A DNA stretch of 5,675 nt from Porticoccus sp. Its GTDB lineage: Bacteria > Pseudomonadota > Gammaproteobacteria > Pseudomonadales > Porticoccaceae. The notes beneath the pieces are model-generated. The model made no database searches. It had not been told where the DNA came from and worked only from the letters and a program-made list of their open reading frames with translations. Shown here in pieces: positions 1-5,184 of this stretch; the first letter of the stretch is position 1; each line of letters opens with the position of its first letter. The stretch lies in assembly GCA_011049795.1 (NCBI GenBank), contig DRHD01000132.1, positions 1-5,675 of the forward strand. The letters are read 5' to 3'. A program made the position numbers and the translations under genes.

Positions 1-445
1 CAATGGTCAAGTTAAGGGTTTCACCTAAGCGCAGGCCAAGGCTATAAGTCGTCAGATAATACACCTGATAGCTGAGTTTGCGGGTGTGATTGATGATCTG
101 CTGCACCTCATCAATAGACAGTACATCCTGCAACGGTTGCACCCGGGGAGGTTTTACAATATCGACCCATTGCCAGAGGCGGTTCAACACATGTTTATAG
201 AAAAACTGAATAGCATTGCGGGCAATTTTTACCGTACTCCAGGAGCGTGTAGAGGCCAGTTCCAGGAAGTAGGTTTTTAATTGCTCTTCTGATAAATGAT
301 CGGGGCAGCAATCAAAATAGTCAGCGGTCTTGCGTAGAACGCGAGAATACATCTCGATGGTTTTTTGGCTTTTACCTTGCAGGGTTAATTCGTTAAAATA
401 GCGATCATAAAGAAGCTTGAACCGGGTTTGCTCGTCGATATTCAT
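1..445 (-). CDS. Tyrosine recombinase (integrase), N-terminal part, cut by window edge
   Basis: This reading frame runs off the left edge, so only the first 148 residues are visible. It is expected to be a DNA strand-exchange enzyme that recombines specific sites through a catalytic tyrosine, but that C-terminal part lies outside the window. Residues about 8-95 are a helical SAM-like core-binding domain (LQGKSQKTIEMYSR near 22-35, then ARNAIQFFYKHVL near 75-87). The catalytic domain starts after PPRVQPLQDVLSIDEV, and the TYSLGLRLGE segment carries the first catalytic arginine, Arg139. The ATG at 445-443 is preceded by AAGGAG (458-453) with 7-nt spacing, which fixes the start. The shape (short N-terminal domain, YSxGLRL) resembles the recombinases that accompany IS91-like transposases and is also close to integron or XerC-type enzymes; that finer placement is inference. 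It is divergent from brnT. Confidence 0.9.
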   Translation of the reverse strand, partial: MNIDEQTRFKLLYDRYFNELTLQGKSQKTIEMYSRVLRKTADYFDCCPDHLSEEQLKTYFLELASTRSWSTVKIARNAIQFFYKHVLNRLWQWVDIVKPPRVQPLQDVLSIDEVQQIINHTRKLSYQVYYLTTYSLGLRLGETLNLTI

Positions 446-462
446 AATAACTCTCCTTACCA

Positions 463-478
463 CCCTCAACATTGAGGG
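463..478. repeat. Perfect inverted repeat in integrase leader
   Basis: CCCTCAA (463-469) and TTGAGGG (472-478) are perfect complements around a 2-nt centre. The repeat sits just upstream of the integrase Shine-Dalgarno (453-458), so it would lie in that gene's 5' leader. It could be an operator or a leader hairpin; with only 2 nt at its centre the innermost pair would have to open in RNA. The role is unknown. Confidence 0.6.
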
Positions 479-501
479 GTATAGAGACGTAAAGACGATT
501 T

Positions 502-590
502 GGCCCTTCTGCCGCTTTAGCGGCTTCGTTCAACAATACACACCAGGCGCGACAGCCGTACCGGCTGCCGCTGTGCTAAGCGTTAAGGCC
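502..590. other. Structured intergenic region with nested hairpins
   Basis: This stretch lies between the divergent integrase and brnT and has no convincing gene. It contains a perfect stem-loop GCCGC-TTTA-GCGGC (511-524) and a second, CAGCCG-TAC-CGGCTG (553-567). The outer parts are themselves loosely complementary: GGCC and GCTTTAGC on the left (502-522) face GCTAAGC and GGCC on the right (576-590), giving a long imperfect dyad around the inner stem. Such DNA next to a recombinase start could be an element end, an attachment site or a fold-back recombination site. It lacks a clean pair of integron core sites, so no attC call is made. Confidence 0.5.
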
Positions 591-593
591 CTC

Positions 594-624
594 TTGACAT
601 CGCAGTCAATGTACATACAATGTA
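594..624 (+). promoter_or_regulatory. brnTA promoter with probable BrnA operator
   Basis: A perfect -35 TTGACA (594-599), a 16-nt spacer and a -10 TACAAT (616-621) form a strong sigma70-type promoter. Two direct copies of CAATGTA (607-613 and 618-624) lie 11 bp apart, one helical turn, covering the spacer and -10. TACAT-ACA-ATGTA (612-624) is also an inverted repeat. Ribbon-helix-helix antitoxins usually bind short repeated or palindromic sites over their own promoter, so this is the likely BrnA operator (inference). The predicted transcription start falls at about 627-629, on or next to the brnT ATG. Confidence 0.75.
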
Positions 625-627
625 TTT

Positions 628-915
628 ATGATTAATTTCAGCTGGGATCAAGCCAAAGCTAAATCCAACCTCAAGAAGCATGGAGTTTCTTTTGAGGAAG
701 CTCAATCCGTCTTTTACGACGACCTAGCAGTCCAATTCTACGACGAAGATTCATCTGATGAGGAACGTTTCTTATTGCTCGGCATGAGCAACGAATCACG
801 CATCATCATGGTCGTGCACTGTGAGCGCGGTGATGACGGAGAAGAGCTGAGAATTATATCTGCACGGAAAGCCACGAAGAACGAGCAACAGTATTATCAA
901 GGTGGTTCATCATGA
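628..915 (+). CDS. brnT: BrnT-family toxin (RelE-like ribonuclease fold)
   Basis: This 95-residue protein matches the BrnT toxin family from end to end. The signature FSWDQAKAKSNLKKHGVSFEE (residues 4-24) is followed by the acidic loop, ERFLLLGMS (46-54), the strand IIMVVHCERG (59-68) and RIISARKATKNEQQYY (75-90). Family members are cytoplasmic ribonuclease toxins of RelE-like fold that slow translation by cutting RNA and are neutralised by BrnA; this is family knowledge, not visible activity. Length is normal and the frame is intact. Toxin-first order and the ATGA overlap with brnA are typical of the module. No Shine-Dalgarno precedes ATG 628, and the promoter places the transcript start almost on it, so the mRNA is probably leaderless. 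The next methionine (residue 53) would delete the signature, so 628 is preferred. Confidence 0.92.
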   Translation: MINFSWDQAKAKSNLKKHGVSFEEAQSVFYDDLAVQFYDEDSSDEERFLLLGMSNESRIIMVVHCERGDDGEELRIISARKATKNEQQYYQGGSS

Positions 916-1130
916 AGAAAGAATACGACTTGTCAAAAATGAAATCCCGGAAAAACCCCTATGCTTCAAAGCTTAAAAAACCCGTAACCATTAGGCTGAG
1001 CGAGGACGTCATTGACTATTTCAAGGTGATGGCAGAAGAGTCAGGTGTCCCCTACCAAAGCCTAATCAATCTATACCTCCGTGATTGTGCAAATCAGCAT
1101 CGCAAGGTTAATATCCAGTGGCAGCCTTAA
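912..1130 (+). CDS. brnA: BrnA-family antitoxin, ribbon-helix-helix (CopG-like)
   Basis: This 72-residue basic protein begins MKKEYDLSKMKSRK, a typical BrnA/CopG-type antitoxin opening: a flexible N-terminus expected to contact the toxin. It is followed by a ribbon-helix-helix DNA-binding fold: strand KPVTIRL (23-29), helix SEDVIDYFKVMAEESG (30-45), and helix PYQSLINLYLRDCANQ (47-62). In the family, BrnA neutralises BrnT and the complex represses the operon. The ATG at 912 overlaps the brnT stop (ATGA), and AAGGTGG (899-905) serves as Shine-Dalgarno inside brnT, so the two are translationally coupled. The short tail RKVNIQWQP follows the fold. No rho-independent terminator follows; an ungapped hairpin at 1141-1157 lacks a T run, so transcripts may continue toward the left end of the IS. 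Confidence 0.9.
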   Translation: MKKEYDLSKMKSRKNPYASKLKKPVTIRLSEDVIDYFKVMAEESGVPYQSLINLYLRDCANQHRKVNIQWQP

Positions 1131-1140
1131 TCGGGTAGCC

Positions 1141-1157
1141 GGGAGTCTCTAACTCCC
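1141..1157. repeat. Stem-loop in DNA interrupted by the IS, left side
   Basis: GGGAGT (1141-1146) and ACTCCC (1152-1157) form a perfect 6-bp stem with a CTCTA loop. It is not followed by T residues, so it is a poor intrinsic terminator. It belongs to the structured non-coding DNA that continues at 3036 beyond the insertion sequence. Confidence 0.6.
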
Positions 1158-1161
1158 AGCC

Positions 1162-1171
1162 CCCACAACAC
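1162..1171. repeat. Target-site duplication, left copy
   Basis: CCCACAACAC directly abuts the left terminal repeat of the IS and is identical to 3026-3035 beyond the right terminal repeat. A 10-bp duplication lies within the range seen for IS4-family elements. Confidence 0.93.
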
Positions 1172-1192
1172 CTTACTATTACCCACAAATAT
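1172..1192 (+). repeat. IS left terminal inverted repeat
   Basis: A 21-bp sequence starting CTTACTATTACCC matches the reverse complement of 3005-3025 at every position; identity ends after ...AAATAT. The transposase stop codon (1181-1179 on the minus strand) lies inside this repeat, so the gene runs almost to the element edge. Confidence 0.95.
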
Positions 1193-2615
1193 CACCATAT
1201 AATCGCGCACCAGTGAGCATATCAAATAATTTTTCTAGTCCGCGCCAAATATATGTAATCCCTGGGAGCCCGTCTCCTTTCCTTGCCAAAAACCCACCAA
1301 GCTGTGCGACCCAGATTATAGCCGTCTTCAACGGTGGTGGACGTTTTGGGATTCTACTACTAGGATTAAATTTTACAAATAATATCTTCCATTCCTCTTC
1401 ACTCAAAAATTCAGACATTGGCATAGAAGGCGAAGTTCTAGATACCAGCGTTAGCCAGAAAACTCGCCAGGCCACAATGCTTATAACCGCCAAGTATCGG
1501 ATGAGCCGGTCCGCCGTTTCTAATCTACAGCGCTCTACATTGAAGCCTGATTTTATTACTTTAAAGTACACTTCAATCCGCCACCTTAGACAGTACCATT
1601 TTATTTTTTCAATGGCGTCATCATAATTCATGACTGGGATGTTTGTATGCAACATCCATTCAAGTTTACTGGCCCCCTTGGGTGGCTTTTCCTCAATGAC
1701 CTGAATAGTGAATATAGTCAGAGCTTCATGCTTTGATTTATCTCCTTTGAAACTGCGAGGTGGTAATACGCTTATCTTCCCGACCTTGACATTACATTCG
1801 GCTACTCGCTTAGGTTGATTTTCTTTTGATGGTACATCGATCAGTATTTTTCCTTCAATCTTCTGTCTGTCCATATAATCCCATAACCTCTCCCCGGAGA
1901 TATCAGAATGTATGGCCGATTTATTGATTTTTCTATCATGAGAGGCACGAATTAAGTAATAGGTCTTTAACTCTTCCGCCAATAAAAATAAGTCATATAT
2001 ATCAGCCTCTCTATCGGCAACAGTGACAACTTTTTTATTCTGTCCATTAAAAACTGACACGGAAGCTCTCATCGAGTCAAGCCATCGTATGCTTTCCTTT
2101 TCTTGAATTGGCAAGGCGATATTGTGGGTTCGTTTCTTTATGGCGACTTTTTCTTTTGGAAGCACTTGTCTTGCAGTTATTTTTTGATCTAAAAGACCCA
2201 GCGGAAGCCCGTCAGTATTTACGGCCAAAGTGGTGTGCATAGAGAGTCCGCGGGTTAATATATCTTTCTTATGCTTTCCAGTGAATCTGGACAATAGTCC
2301 CAGACCTTCCGTCTTTGGATGGCTGGTGTAATTGTAATAGGTAGTATCTTGAATCGCTAATATTATATTTTCTTCTTCGGCTCTGTTTTTCGTATTTTTC
2401 GAATGATGCCGAATTATCTCCTTATAGTCGATATTATCGTTTTGAAAGAACCGATAAGCTGCCTTTGTTTCGCCCCAGTTTCCGCATGCTTTGTTTATTG
2501 GACTCTCTGTCGATGATATAAGCTGCCCAGCAATTTTCACAAGGCGTCCGTTTAGTCTTTTGTCGCAAAGATCGATATCTTCAAACTCTTTTTTTGCCCA
2601 ATTACTTGTGTACAC
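1179..2615 (-). CDS. IS4-family DDE transposase (Tn5/IS50-like YREK type)
   Basis: This 478-residue protein cuts and rejoins the ends of the element. The N-terminal part (about 1-70) is the Tn5-type DNA-binding domain: NWAKKEFEDIDLCDKRLNGR, then GNWGETKAAYRFFQND (45-60). The RNase H-like catalytic core shows the first Asp in AIQDTT (Asp90), the second in VADREADIYD (Asp201), and the IS4 signature Y-2-R-3-E-6-K as Tyr341, Arg344, Glu348, Lys355 in YCLRWRIEVYFKVIK. The C-terminus has the Tn5-like GGFLARKGDGLPG (440-452) and WRGLEKL. The length is close to Tn5 transposase (476) and no frameshift is seen. The start is GTG at 2615-2613: an in-frame TAG lies just upstream, and AGGA stands 7 nt before it. 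An ATG at 2617-2615 overlaps but is out of frame. Expression probably comes from the palindromic region at 2637-2655. Confidence 0.95.
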   Translation of the reverse strand: MYTSNWAKKEFEDIDLCDKRLNGRLVKIAGQLISSTESPINKACGNWGETKAAYRFFQNDNIDYKEIIRHHSKNTKNRAEEENIILAIQDTTYYNYTSHPKTEGLGLLSRFTGKHKKDILTRGLSMHTTLAVNTDGLPLGLLDQKITARQVLPKEKVAIKKRTHNIALPIQEKESIRWLDSMRASVSVFNGQNKKVVTVADREADIYDLFLLAEELKTYYLIRASHDRKINKSAIHSDISGERLWDYMDRQKIEGKILIDVPSKENQPKRVAECNVKVGKISVLPPRSFKGDKSKHEALTIFTIQVIEEKPPKGASKLEWMLHTNIPVMNYDDAIEKIKWYCLRWRIEVYFKVIKSGFNVERCRLETADRLIRYLAVISIVAWRVFWLTLVSRTSPSMPMSEFLSEEEWKILFVKFNPSSRIPKRPPPLKTAIIWVAQLGGFLARKGDGLPGITYIWRGLEKLFDMLTGARLYGDICG

Positions 2616-2635
2616 ATTATTATCCTATTATCATC

Positions 2636-2664
2636 TTGAAGTATATTATACTTCAGGTTATAGA
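2636..2664 (+). promoter_or_regulatory. Candidate promoter of the DUF6788-like gene
   Basis: A -35-like TTGAAG (2636-2641), a 17-nt spacer and a -10-like TATAGA (2659-2664) would start transcription near 2671, next to the ATG at 2672. This would give an almost leaderless mRNA, in keeping with the absence of a Shine-Dalgarno. Both hexamers are moderate matches to sigma70 consensus. Confidence 0.4.
2637..2655. promoter_or_regulatory. Perfect palindrome between divergent IS genes, likely operator
   Basis: TGAAGTATA (2637-2645) and TATACTTCA (2647-2655) are perfect complements around one central base, giving a 19-bp palindrome. It contains the predicted -10 of the transposase promoter and overlaps the -35 of the plus-strand promoter. 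A dimeric regulator bound here could control both genes at once. The binding protein is unknown; the IS-encoded DUF6788-like protein is one possibility. Confidence 0.6.
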
Positions 2665-2673
2665 TAATGCCAT
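2645..2673 (-). promoter_or_regulatory. Candidate transposase promoter
   Basis: On the minus strand a perfect -10 TATAAT (2650-2645) lies 17 nt downstream of ATGGCA (2673-2668), which matches the -35 consensus at four of six positions. Transcription would begin near 2638, leaving a leader of about 22 nt with the AGGA Shine-Dalgarno before the GTG start at 2615. The -10 sits in the middle of the 19-bp palindrome. Confidence 0.5.
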
Positions 2674-2980
2674 GGTCTATAAAATTGATCGATTAAAGTC
2701 TAAAATCACATCGAAAGAACGAATTCTCAAAGGTTCTATCGCCAAGCAATATAAGCAATGCGGGAGGTTAAATTGCCGCTGCCGCGAGGACAGGAAATAC
2801 TGGCATGGCCCATATTGGATATGGACAAGAAAGGAAAAGGGTAAAACGGTGACAAAAACGCTTAATAAAAATCAAGCGATATCAGTTAAGAATGCTATAA
2901 AGGAAATGAAGGATCTAAGCCTCATTATTGAAAAATGGAAGGCACAATCTTTAAAGGAAATTGAAAAAATGAGCGAATAA
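2672..2980 (+). CDS. DUF6788-like small Cys-rich protein, IS passenger
   Basis: This lysine-rich protein of 102 residues has the core GSIAKQYKQCGRLNCRC (21-37) followed by WHGPYWIWTRKEKGKTVTK. The pattern Cys30-x4-Cys35-x-Cys37 with a nearby His45-Gly-Pro-Tyr matches the DUF6788 family, whose function is not known. The three Cys and the His could bind zinc (inference). The C-terminal half, about 60-102, is charged and probably helical. No membrane segment or signal peptide is seen. The frame is open back to 2594, but that would overlap the transposase start and cross the palindrome; ATG 2672 is preferred because the family-like region follows it, although it lacks a Shine-Dalgarno. The gene lies wholly inside the IS, divergent from the transposase, so it travels with it and may regulate or assist transposition. 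That role is unproven. Confidence 0.75.
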   Translation: MVYKIDRLKSKITSKERILKGSIAKQYKQCGRLNCRCREDRKYWHGPYWIWTRKEKGKTVTKTLNKNQAISVKNAIKEMKDLSLIIEKWKAQSLKEIEKMSE

Positions 2981-3004
2981 CGCTGCGGGATTGATTCGGT
3001 TGCA

Positions 3005-3025
3005 ATATTTGTGGGTAATAGTAAG
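3005..3025 (-). repeat. IS right terminal inverted repeat
   Basis: This 21-bp sequence ends in GGGTAATAGTAAG and is the exact reverse complement of 1172-1192. It begins 24 bp after the stop codon of the passenger gene. Confidence 0.95.
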
Positions 3026-3035
3026 CCCACAACAC
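3026..3035. repeat. Target-site duplication, right copy
   Basis: CCCACAACAC repeats 1162-1171 exactly and directly follows the right terminal inverted repeat. Its last base is also the first base of the hairpin at 3035-3058. Confidence 0.93.
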
Positions 3036-3058
3036 CCTGCATGCGGATCCGCACAGGG
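3035..3058. repeat. Bulged hairpin at the IS insertion point
   Basis: CCCTG (3035-3039) pairs with CAGGG (3054-3058), then, after a 2-nt CA bulge, TGCG (3042-3045) pairs with CGCA (3050-3053), closing a GATC loop. That makes nine base pairs. No T run follows, so it is not a typical terminator. In the unoccupied site this hairpin would directly follow the GGGAGT/ACTCCC stem and the CCCACAACAC target. Confidence 0.6.
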
Positions 3059-3081
3059 CGTTTCACTAAGAATGGTGAACG

Positions 3082-3103
3082 TTAGCATCAGAACGATGCC
3101 TAA
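3082..3103. repeat. Stem-loop upstream of the VOC gene
   Basis: TTA-GCATC (3082-3089) pairs with GATGC-TAA (3095-3103, with C3100 bulged) around an AGAAC loop, giving eight base pairs. It is the third hairpin of the stretch between brnA and the VOC gene once the IS is removed. It could be part of the VOC gene leader or of the older structured element. Confidence 0.45.
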
Positions 3104-3139
3104 GCCTATCATCCAGAAAAACAATCAAGGAATTAATCC

Positions 3140-3538
3140 ATGGACAATATTACTGGTATTAACCATGTCGGGCTTAGAGTAAAAGATCTCGCTATAACCC
3201 GGTCGTTTTATGAAAAGCTGGGATTTAAGTTTCTGCTAGGGCCAGTAGGGCCTGAACCCGTTGCCATTATGGAACATCCCTCAGGTGTTAATATAAATTT
3301 TATTTTAAACGCATCAGAAAAAACAACTCAAAACCTGTTAATGGATGTACCGGAAAAACATACCGGCTTTACCCACATGGCACTGGAAGTGACTGATTTG
3401 CCATCCGTGCAAACCCAACTGGAAGCGCTAGCGCTTATGATTACCGAGGGGCCGATTACCACGCCCGATGGTGCCAGCTTCATTTTTATCCGTGACCCCG
3501 ACAACAATGTGATTGAATTTCACCAGCCAGCAGGGTAA
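3140..3538 (+). CDS. VOC-superfamily (glyoxalase/dioxygenase-like) protein
   Basis: This 132-residue protein has the two beta-alpha-beta-beta-beta modules of the vicinal oxygen chelate fold. Module one opens with GINHVGLRVKDLAITRSFYEKLGF (6-29) and module two with GFTHMALEVTDLPSVQTQLEAL (76-97), ending in RDPDNNVIEFHQP (118-130). His9, His79 and Glu126 stand where the family places metal ligands. The strand that should supply the fourth reads GVNINF, with Asn53 where glyoxalase I has Glu, so classical glyoxalase I activity is doubtful. The substrate cannot be assigned; glyoxalase-like, ring-cleavage or resistance-type enzymes share this fold. It is probably cytoplasmic, as no signal peptide is seen. 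AAGGA (3127-3131) lies 8 nt before ATG 3140 and fixes the start. The gene is convergent with epmA, the two stops being 27 bp apart. Confidence 0.88.
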   Translation: MDNITGINHVGLRVKDLAITRSFYEKLGFKFLLGPVGPEPVAIMEHPSGVNINFILNASEKTTQNLLMDVPEKHTGFTHMALEVTDLPSVQTQLEALALMITEGPITTPDGASFIFIRDPDNNVIEFHQPAG

Positions 3539-3565
3539 AGCATTATCTTAGAACCCGCAGTTGGA

Positions 3566-4534
3566 TCACGCCCTATCGACAGGAAAAGCCAATACCTCAT
3601 TAATCGAAACGACGCCCTGCGCCAACATCAATAAGCGATCCAGGCCCATGGCCACCCCGGCACAACTTGGCAAGCCGCTTGCCATTGCTGCCAACAAATA
3701 TTTATCTTGCTCCATCTCAGCTCGCCCTAAATCAGCTCTTAATTGCTGATCATGCTGAAAACGTTTTTTTTGTTCCTCCGCATCCGTTAGCTCAAAATAA
3801 CCATTCGCCAATTCCACTCCATCGACGTACAGTTCAAATCGCTGCGCGATACTGACACCCGCTTCATCTTTACTGACTTTTGCCAGGGCCGATTGCGATG
3901 CAGGGTAGTCAACAATAAAAATCGGCACATCGACACCTAATGCTGGCTCAATAATTTCAGCTAATAAGACATTCAACCAATCATCTTTATTATCACTATC
4001 CATTTGCACGTCCAGGTGTTGATGGGCAACTGCCTTGACCACGCCAACATCGACCAGGTGGGGATCAAAATCAAAATGCTGTTGAAACATTTGGCGATAG
4101 GATTTTCTTGCAAAGACGTGTTCACAACCAATAATGCTTGCCACTAATGCTTCCACTTCATCCATCAGCTGATGGTGAGTAAATCCGGGGCGATACCATT
4201 CCAGCATGGTGAATTCAGGATTATGACGACCGCCCTGCTCGCCTCGACGAAATGCCTTAGCGATTTGATAGATAGAACCCAGGCCTGAGGCTAACAAGCG
4301 CTTCATGGCGTACTCGGGGGAGGTCTGCAAATAATAACGATCGCCATTACCGACAGGGCTGTCCGCCATCAGCACATCCATATGCGGGTCAGTCACCGAG
4401 TATCGAGCCAATAGTGGCGTCTCCACTTCCAGCACTTGGCGCTCGGAAAAAAATTGACGAATAGAGGTCAACAACTCCGCGCGCGCCTTAATACTTTCAA
4501 GCGTCGCCGTCGGTTGCCAGAGAATATCAGTCAT
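3566..4534 (-). CDS. epmA: Elongation factor P--(R)-beta-lysine ligase EpmA (PoxA/GenX/YjeA)
   Basis: EpmA is a stand-alone paralogue of class II lysyl-tRNA synthetase. It activates (R)-beta-lysine with ATP and attaches it to a lysine of EF-P instead of to tRNA. The 322 residues lack the anticodon-binding domain, as expected, and compare with 325 in E. coli. Class II motif 1 lies near ERQVLEVETP (31-40), motif 2 in FRRGEQGGRHNPEFTMLEWY (95-114) and motif 3 in GVAMGLDRLLML (293-304). ELANGYFELTD (241-251) and TSPEYAMKRLL (71-81) are close to the E. coli enzyme. Ala295 aligns with E. coli Ala298, the position that separates beta-lysine-using EpmA from lysyl-tRNA synthetase, which has Gly. ATG 4534 gives the expected N-terminus, but no clear Shine-Dalgarno is seen. 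It follows efp after 45 nt on the same strand, so co-transcription is likely. No terminator is visible after its stop. Confidence 0.97.
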   Translation of the reverse strand: MTDILWQPTATLESIKARAELLTSIRQFFSERQVLEVETPLLARYSVTDPHMDVLMADSPVGNGDRYYLQTSPEYAMKRLLASGLGSIYQIAKAFRRGEQGGRHNPEFTMLEWYRPGFTHHQLMDEVEALVASIIGCEHVFARKSYRQMFQQHFDFDPHLVDVGVVKAVAHQHLDVQMDSDNKDDWLNVLLAEIIEPALGVDVPIFIVDYPASQSALAKVSKDEAGVSIAQRFELYVDGVELANGYFELTDAEEQKKRFQHDQQLRADLGRAEMEQDKYLLAAMASGLPSCAGVAMGLDRLLMLAQGVVSINEVLAFPVDRA

Positions 4535-4579
4535 CAGAAAAGCAGTGGCGGCACGCAGAAAACGGGCCGCGAAAGAAAA

Positions 4580-5149
4580 TTAACCCTTGGCACGGCTAAC
4601 ATAATCACCGGTACGGGTATCGATTCGTAGCATTTCACCCTCATTGATAAACAAAGGGACTCGCACTACCGCTCCGGTTGATAAGGTCGCAGGCTTACTG
4701 CCACCTTGAGCGGTATCACCTTTTAGGCCCGGGTCGGTTTCAGTCACTTCCAGATCAACAAAGTTGGCCACGGCGACACTTAGGGGCGCACCGTTATACA
4801 AAGTGATGGTACAGCGGTCCTGTTCTTTTAACCACTTCGCCGACTCAGCCACCGCCGTCTTATCAGCCTGATGCTGCTCGAAGGTTTCTGGCTCCATGAA
4901 ATACCAAAATTCGCCATCGTTATAGAGGTAATCCATCTCCATTTCCATCACATCAGCCGCTTCCAGTGACTCACCGGATTTTAAGGAGCGCTCCCAGATA
5001 CGGCCGGTTTTGAGGTTACGGAATTTAACGCGACTGAAGGCCTGACCTTTACCGGGGCGAACAAATTCATTTTCGATGATGGTACAAGGATCGCCTTCCA
5101 CCATTAACTTAAGACCATTTTTGAATTCGTTGGTAGAGTATGTCGCCAT
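4580..5149 (-). CDS. efp: Translation elongation factor P
   Basis: EF-P binds ribosomes stalled at consecutive prolines and promotes peptide bond formation. The 189-residue protein has the family's three beta-barrel domains: the N-terminal KOW-like domain starting [14 protein letters not shown], with the acceptor loop RPGKGQAF holding Lys34; a middle OB domain containing [19 protein letters not shown]; and a C-terminal OB domain with [20 protein letters not shown] and the end [13 protein letters not shown]. Lys34, with the neighbouring PGKGQ, is the residue that EpmA beta-lysylates, matching the adjacent epmA. ATG 5149 is chosen because MATY is the conserved N-terminus; a TTG at 5170 would add seven residues foreign to the family. 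AAGG lies rather far (12 nt) upstream of the ATG. An inverted repeat at 5185-5201 lies in the upstream region. EpmB, the lysine 2,3-aminomutase that makes beta-lysine, is not encoded in the window. Confidence 0.98.
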   Translation of the reverse strand: MATYSTNEFKNGLKLMVEGDPCTIIENEFVRPGKGQAFSRVKFRNLKTGRIWERSLKSGESLEAADVMEMEMDYLYNDGEFWYFMEPETFEQHQADKTAVAESAKWLKEQDRCTITLYNGAPLSVAVANFVDLEVTETDPGLKGDTAQGGSKPATLSTGAVVRVPLFINEGEMLRIDTRTGDYVSRAKG

Positions 5150-5184
5150 CAGTATTGCTGCCTTGTTCAATAATTATTTATTAC

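Larger units (their letters stand above)
1172..3025. mobile_element. Complete IS4-family insertion sequence, 1,854 bp, with a passenger gene
   Basis: The element is bounded by perfect 21-bp inverted repeats starting CTTACTATTACCC (1172-1192 and 3005-3025) and flanked by the 10-bp duplication CCCACAACAC. It encodes an intact DDE transposase on the minus strand (1179-2615) and a divergent DUF6788-like protein on the plus strand (2672-2980), back to back around a 56-bp control region with a perfect palindrome. Most IS4-family elements carry only a transposase, so the passenger is notable. Identical terminal repeats, identical duplications and an undamaged transposase point to a fairly recent insertion and probable mobility. 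The interior is visibly richer in A and T than the efp-epmA region, consistent with an outside origin (not measured). The element splits a hairpin-rich non-coding stretch between brnA and the VOC gene. Confidence 0.95.

Noticed and set aside
502..592. Integron attC site or cassette boundary upstream of brnTA
   Set aside because: A recombinase, a toxin-antitoxin pair and GCGTTAAGG suggested it, but no RYYYAAC partner core pairs with it and no matching site follows brnA. It is kept only as a structured region.
417..635. Plus-strand 72-codon open frame between the integrase and brnT
   Set aside because: It starts antisense inside the integrase start, runs through hairpins and the brnTA promoter, has no Shine-Dalgarno, and resembles no known family.
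1141..1171. Rho-independent terminator for brnTA
   Set aside because: The GGGAGT/ACTCCC stem is followed by AGCCCCCACAAC rather than a run of T.
1213..1626. Plus-strand 137-codon open frame
   Set aside because: It is entirely antisense to the conserved 3' part of the transposase gene, whose YREK region explains the constraint.
2991..3019. Outward promoter at the right end of the IS driving the VOC gene (TTGATT, 17 nt, GGTAAT)
   Set aside because: The -10 hexamer is poor and the hairpin-rich leader follows; the support is too weak for a feature.
3035..3066. Rho-independent terminator right of the IS
   Set aside because: The bulged stem is followed by GCGTTTCAC, too few T residues for a standard terminator.
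3561..3855. Plus-strand open frames of about 62 codons opposite epmA
   Set aside because: They lie antisense to the conserved C-terminal part of EpmA and have no family resemblance or ribosome binding site.
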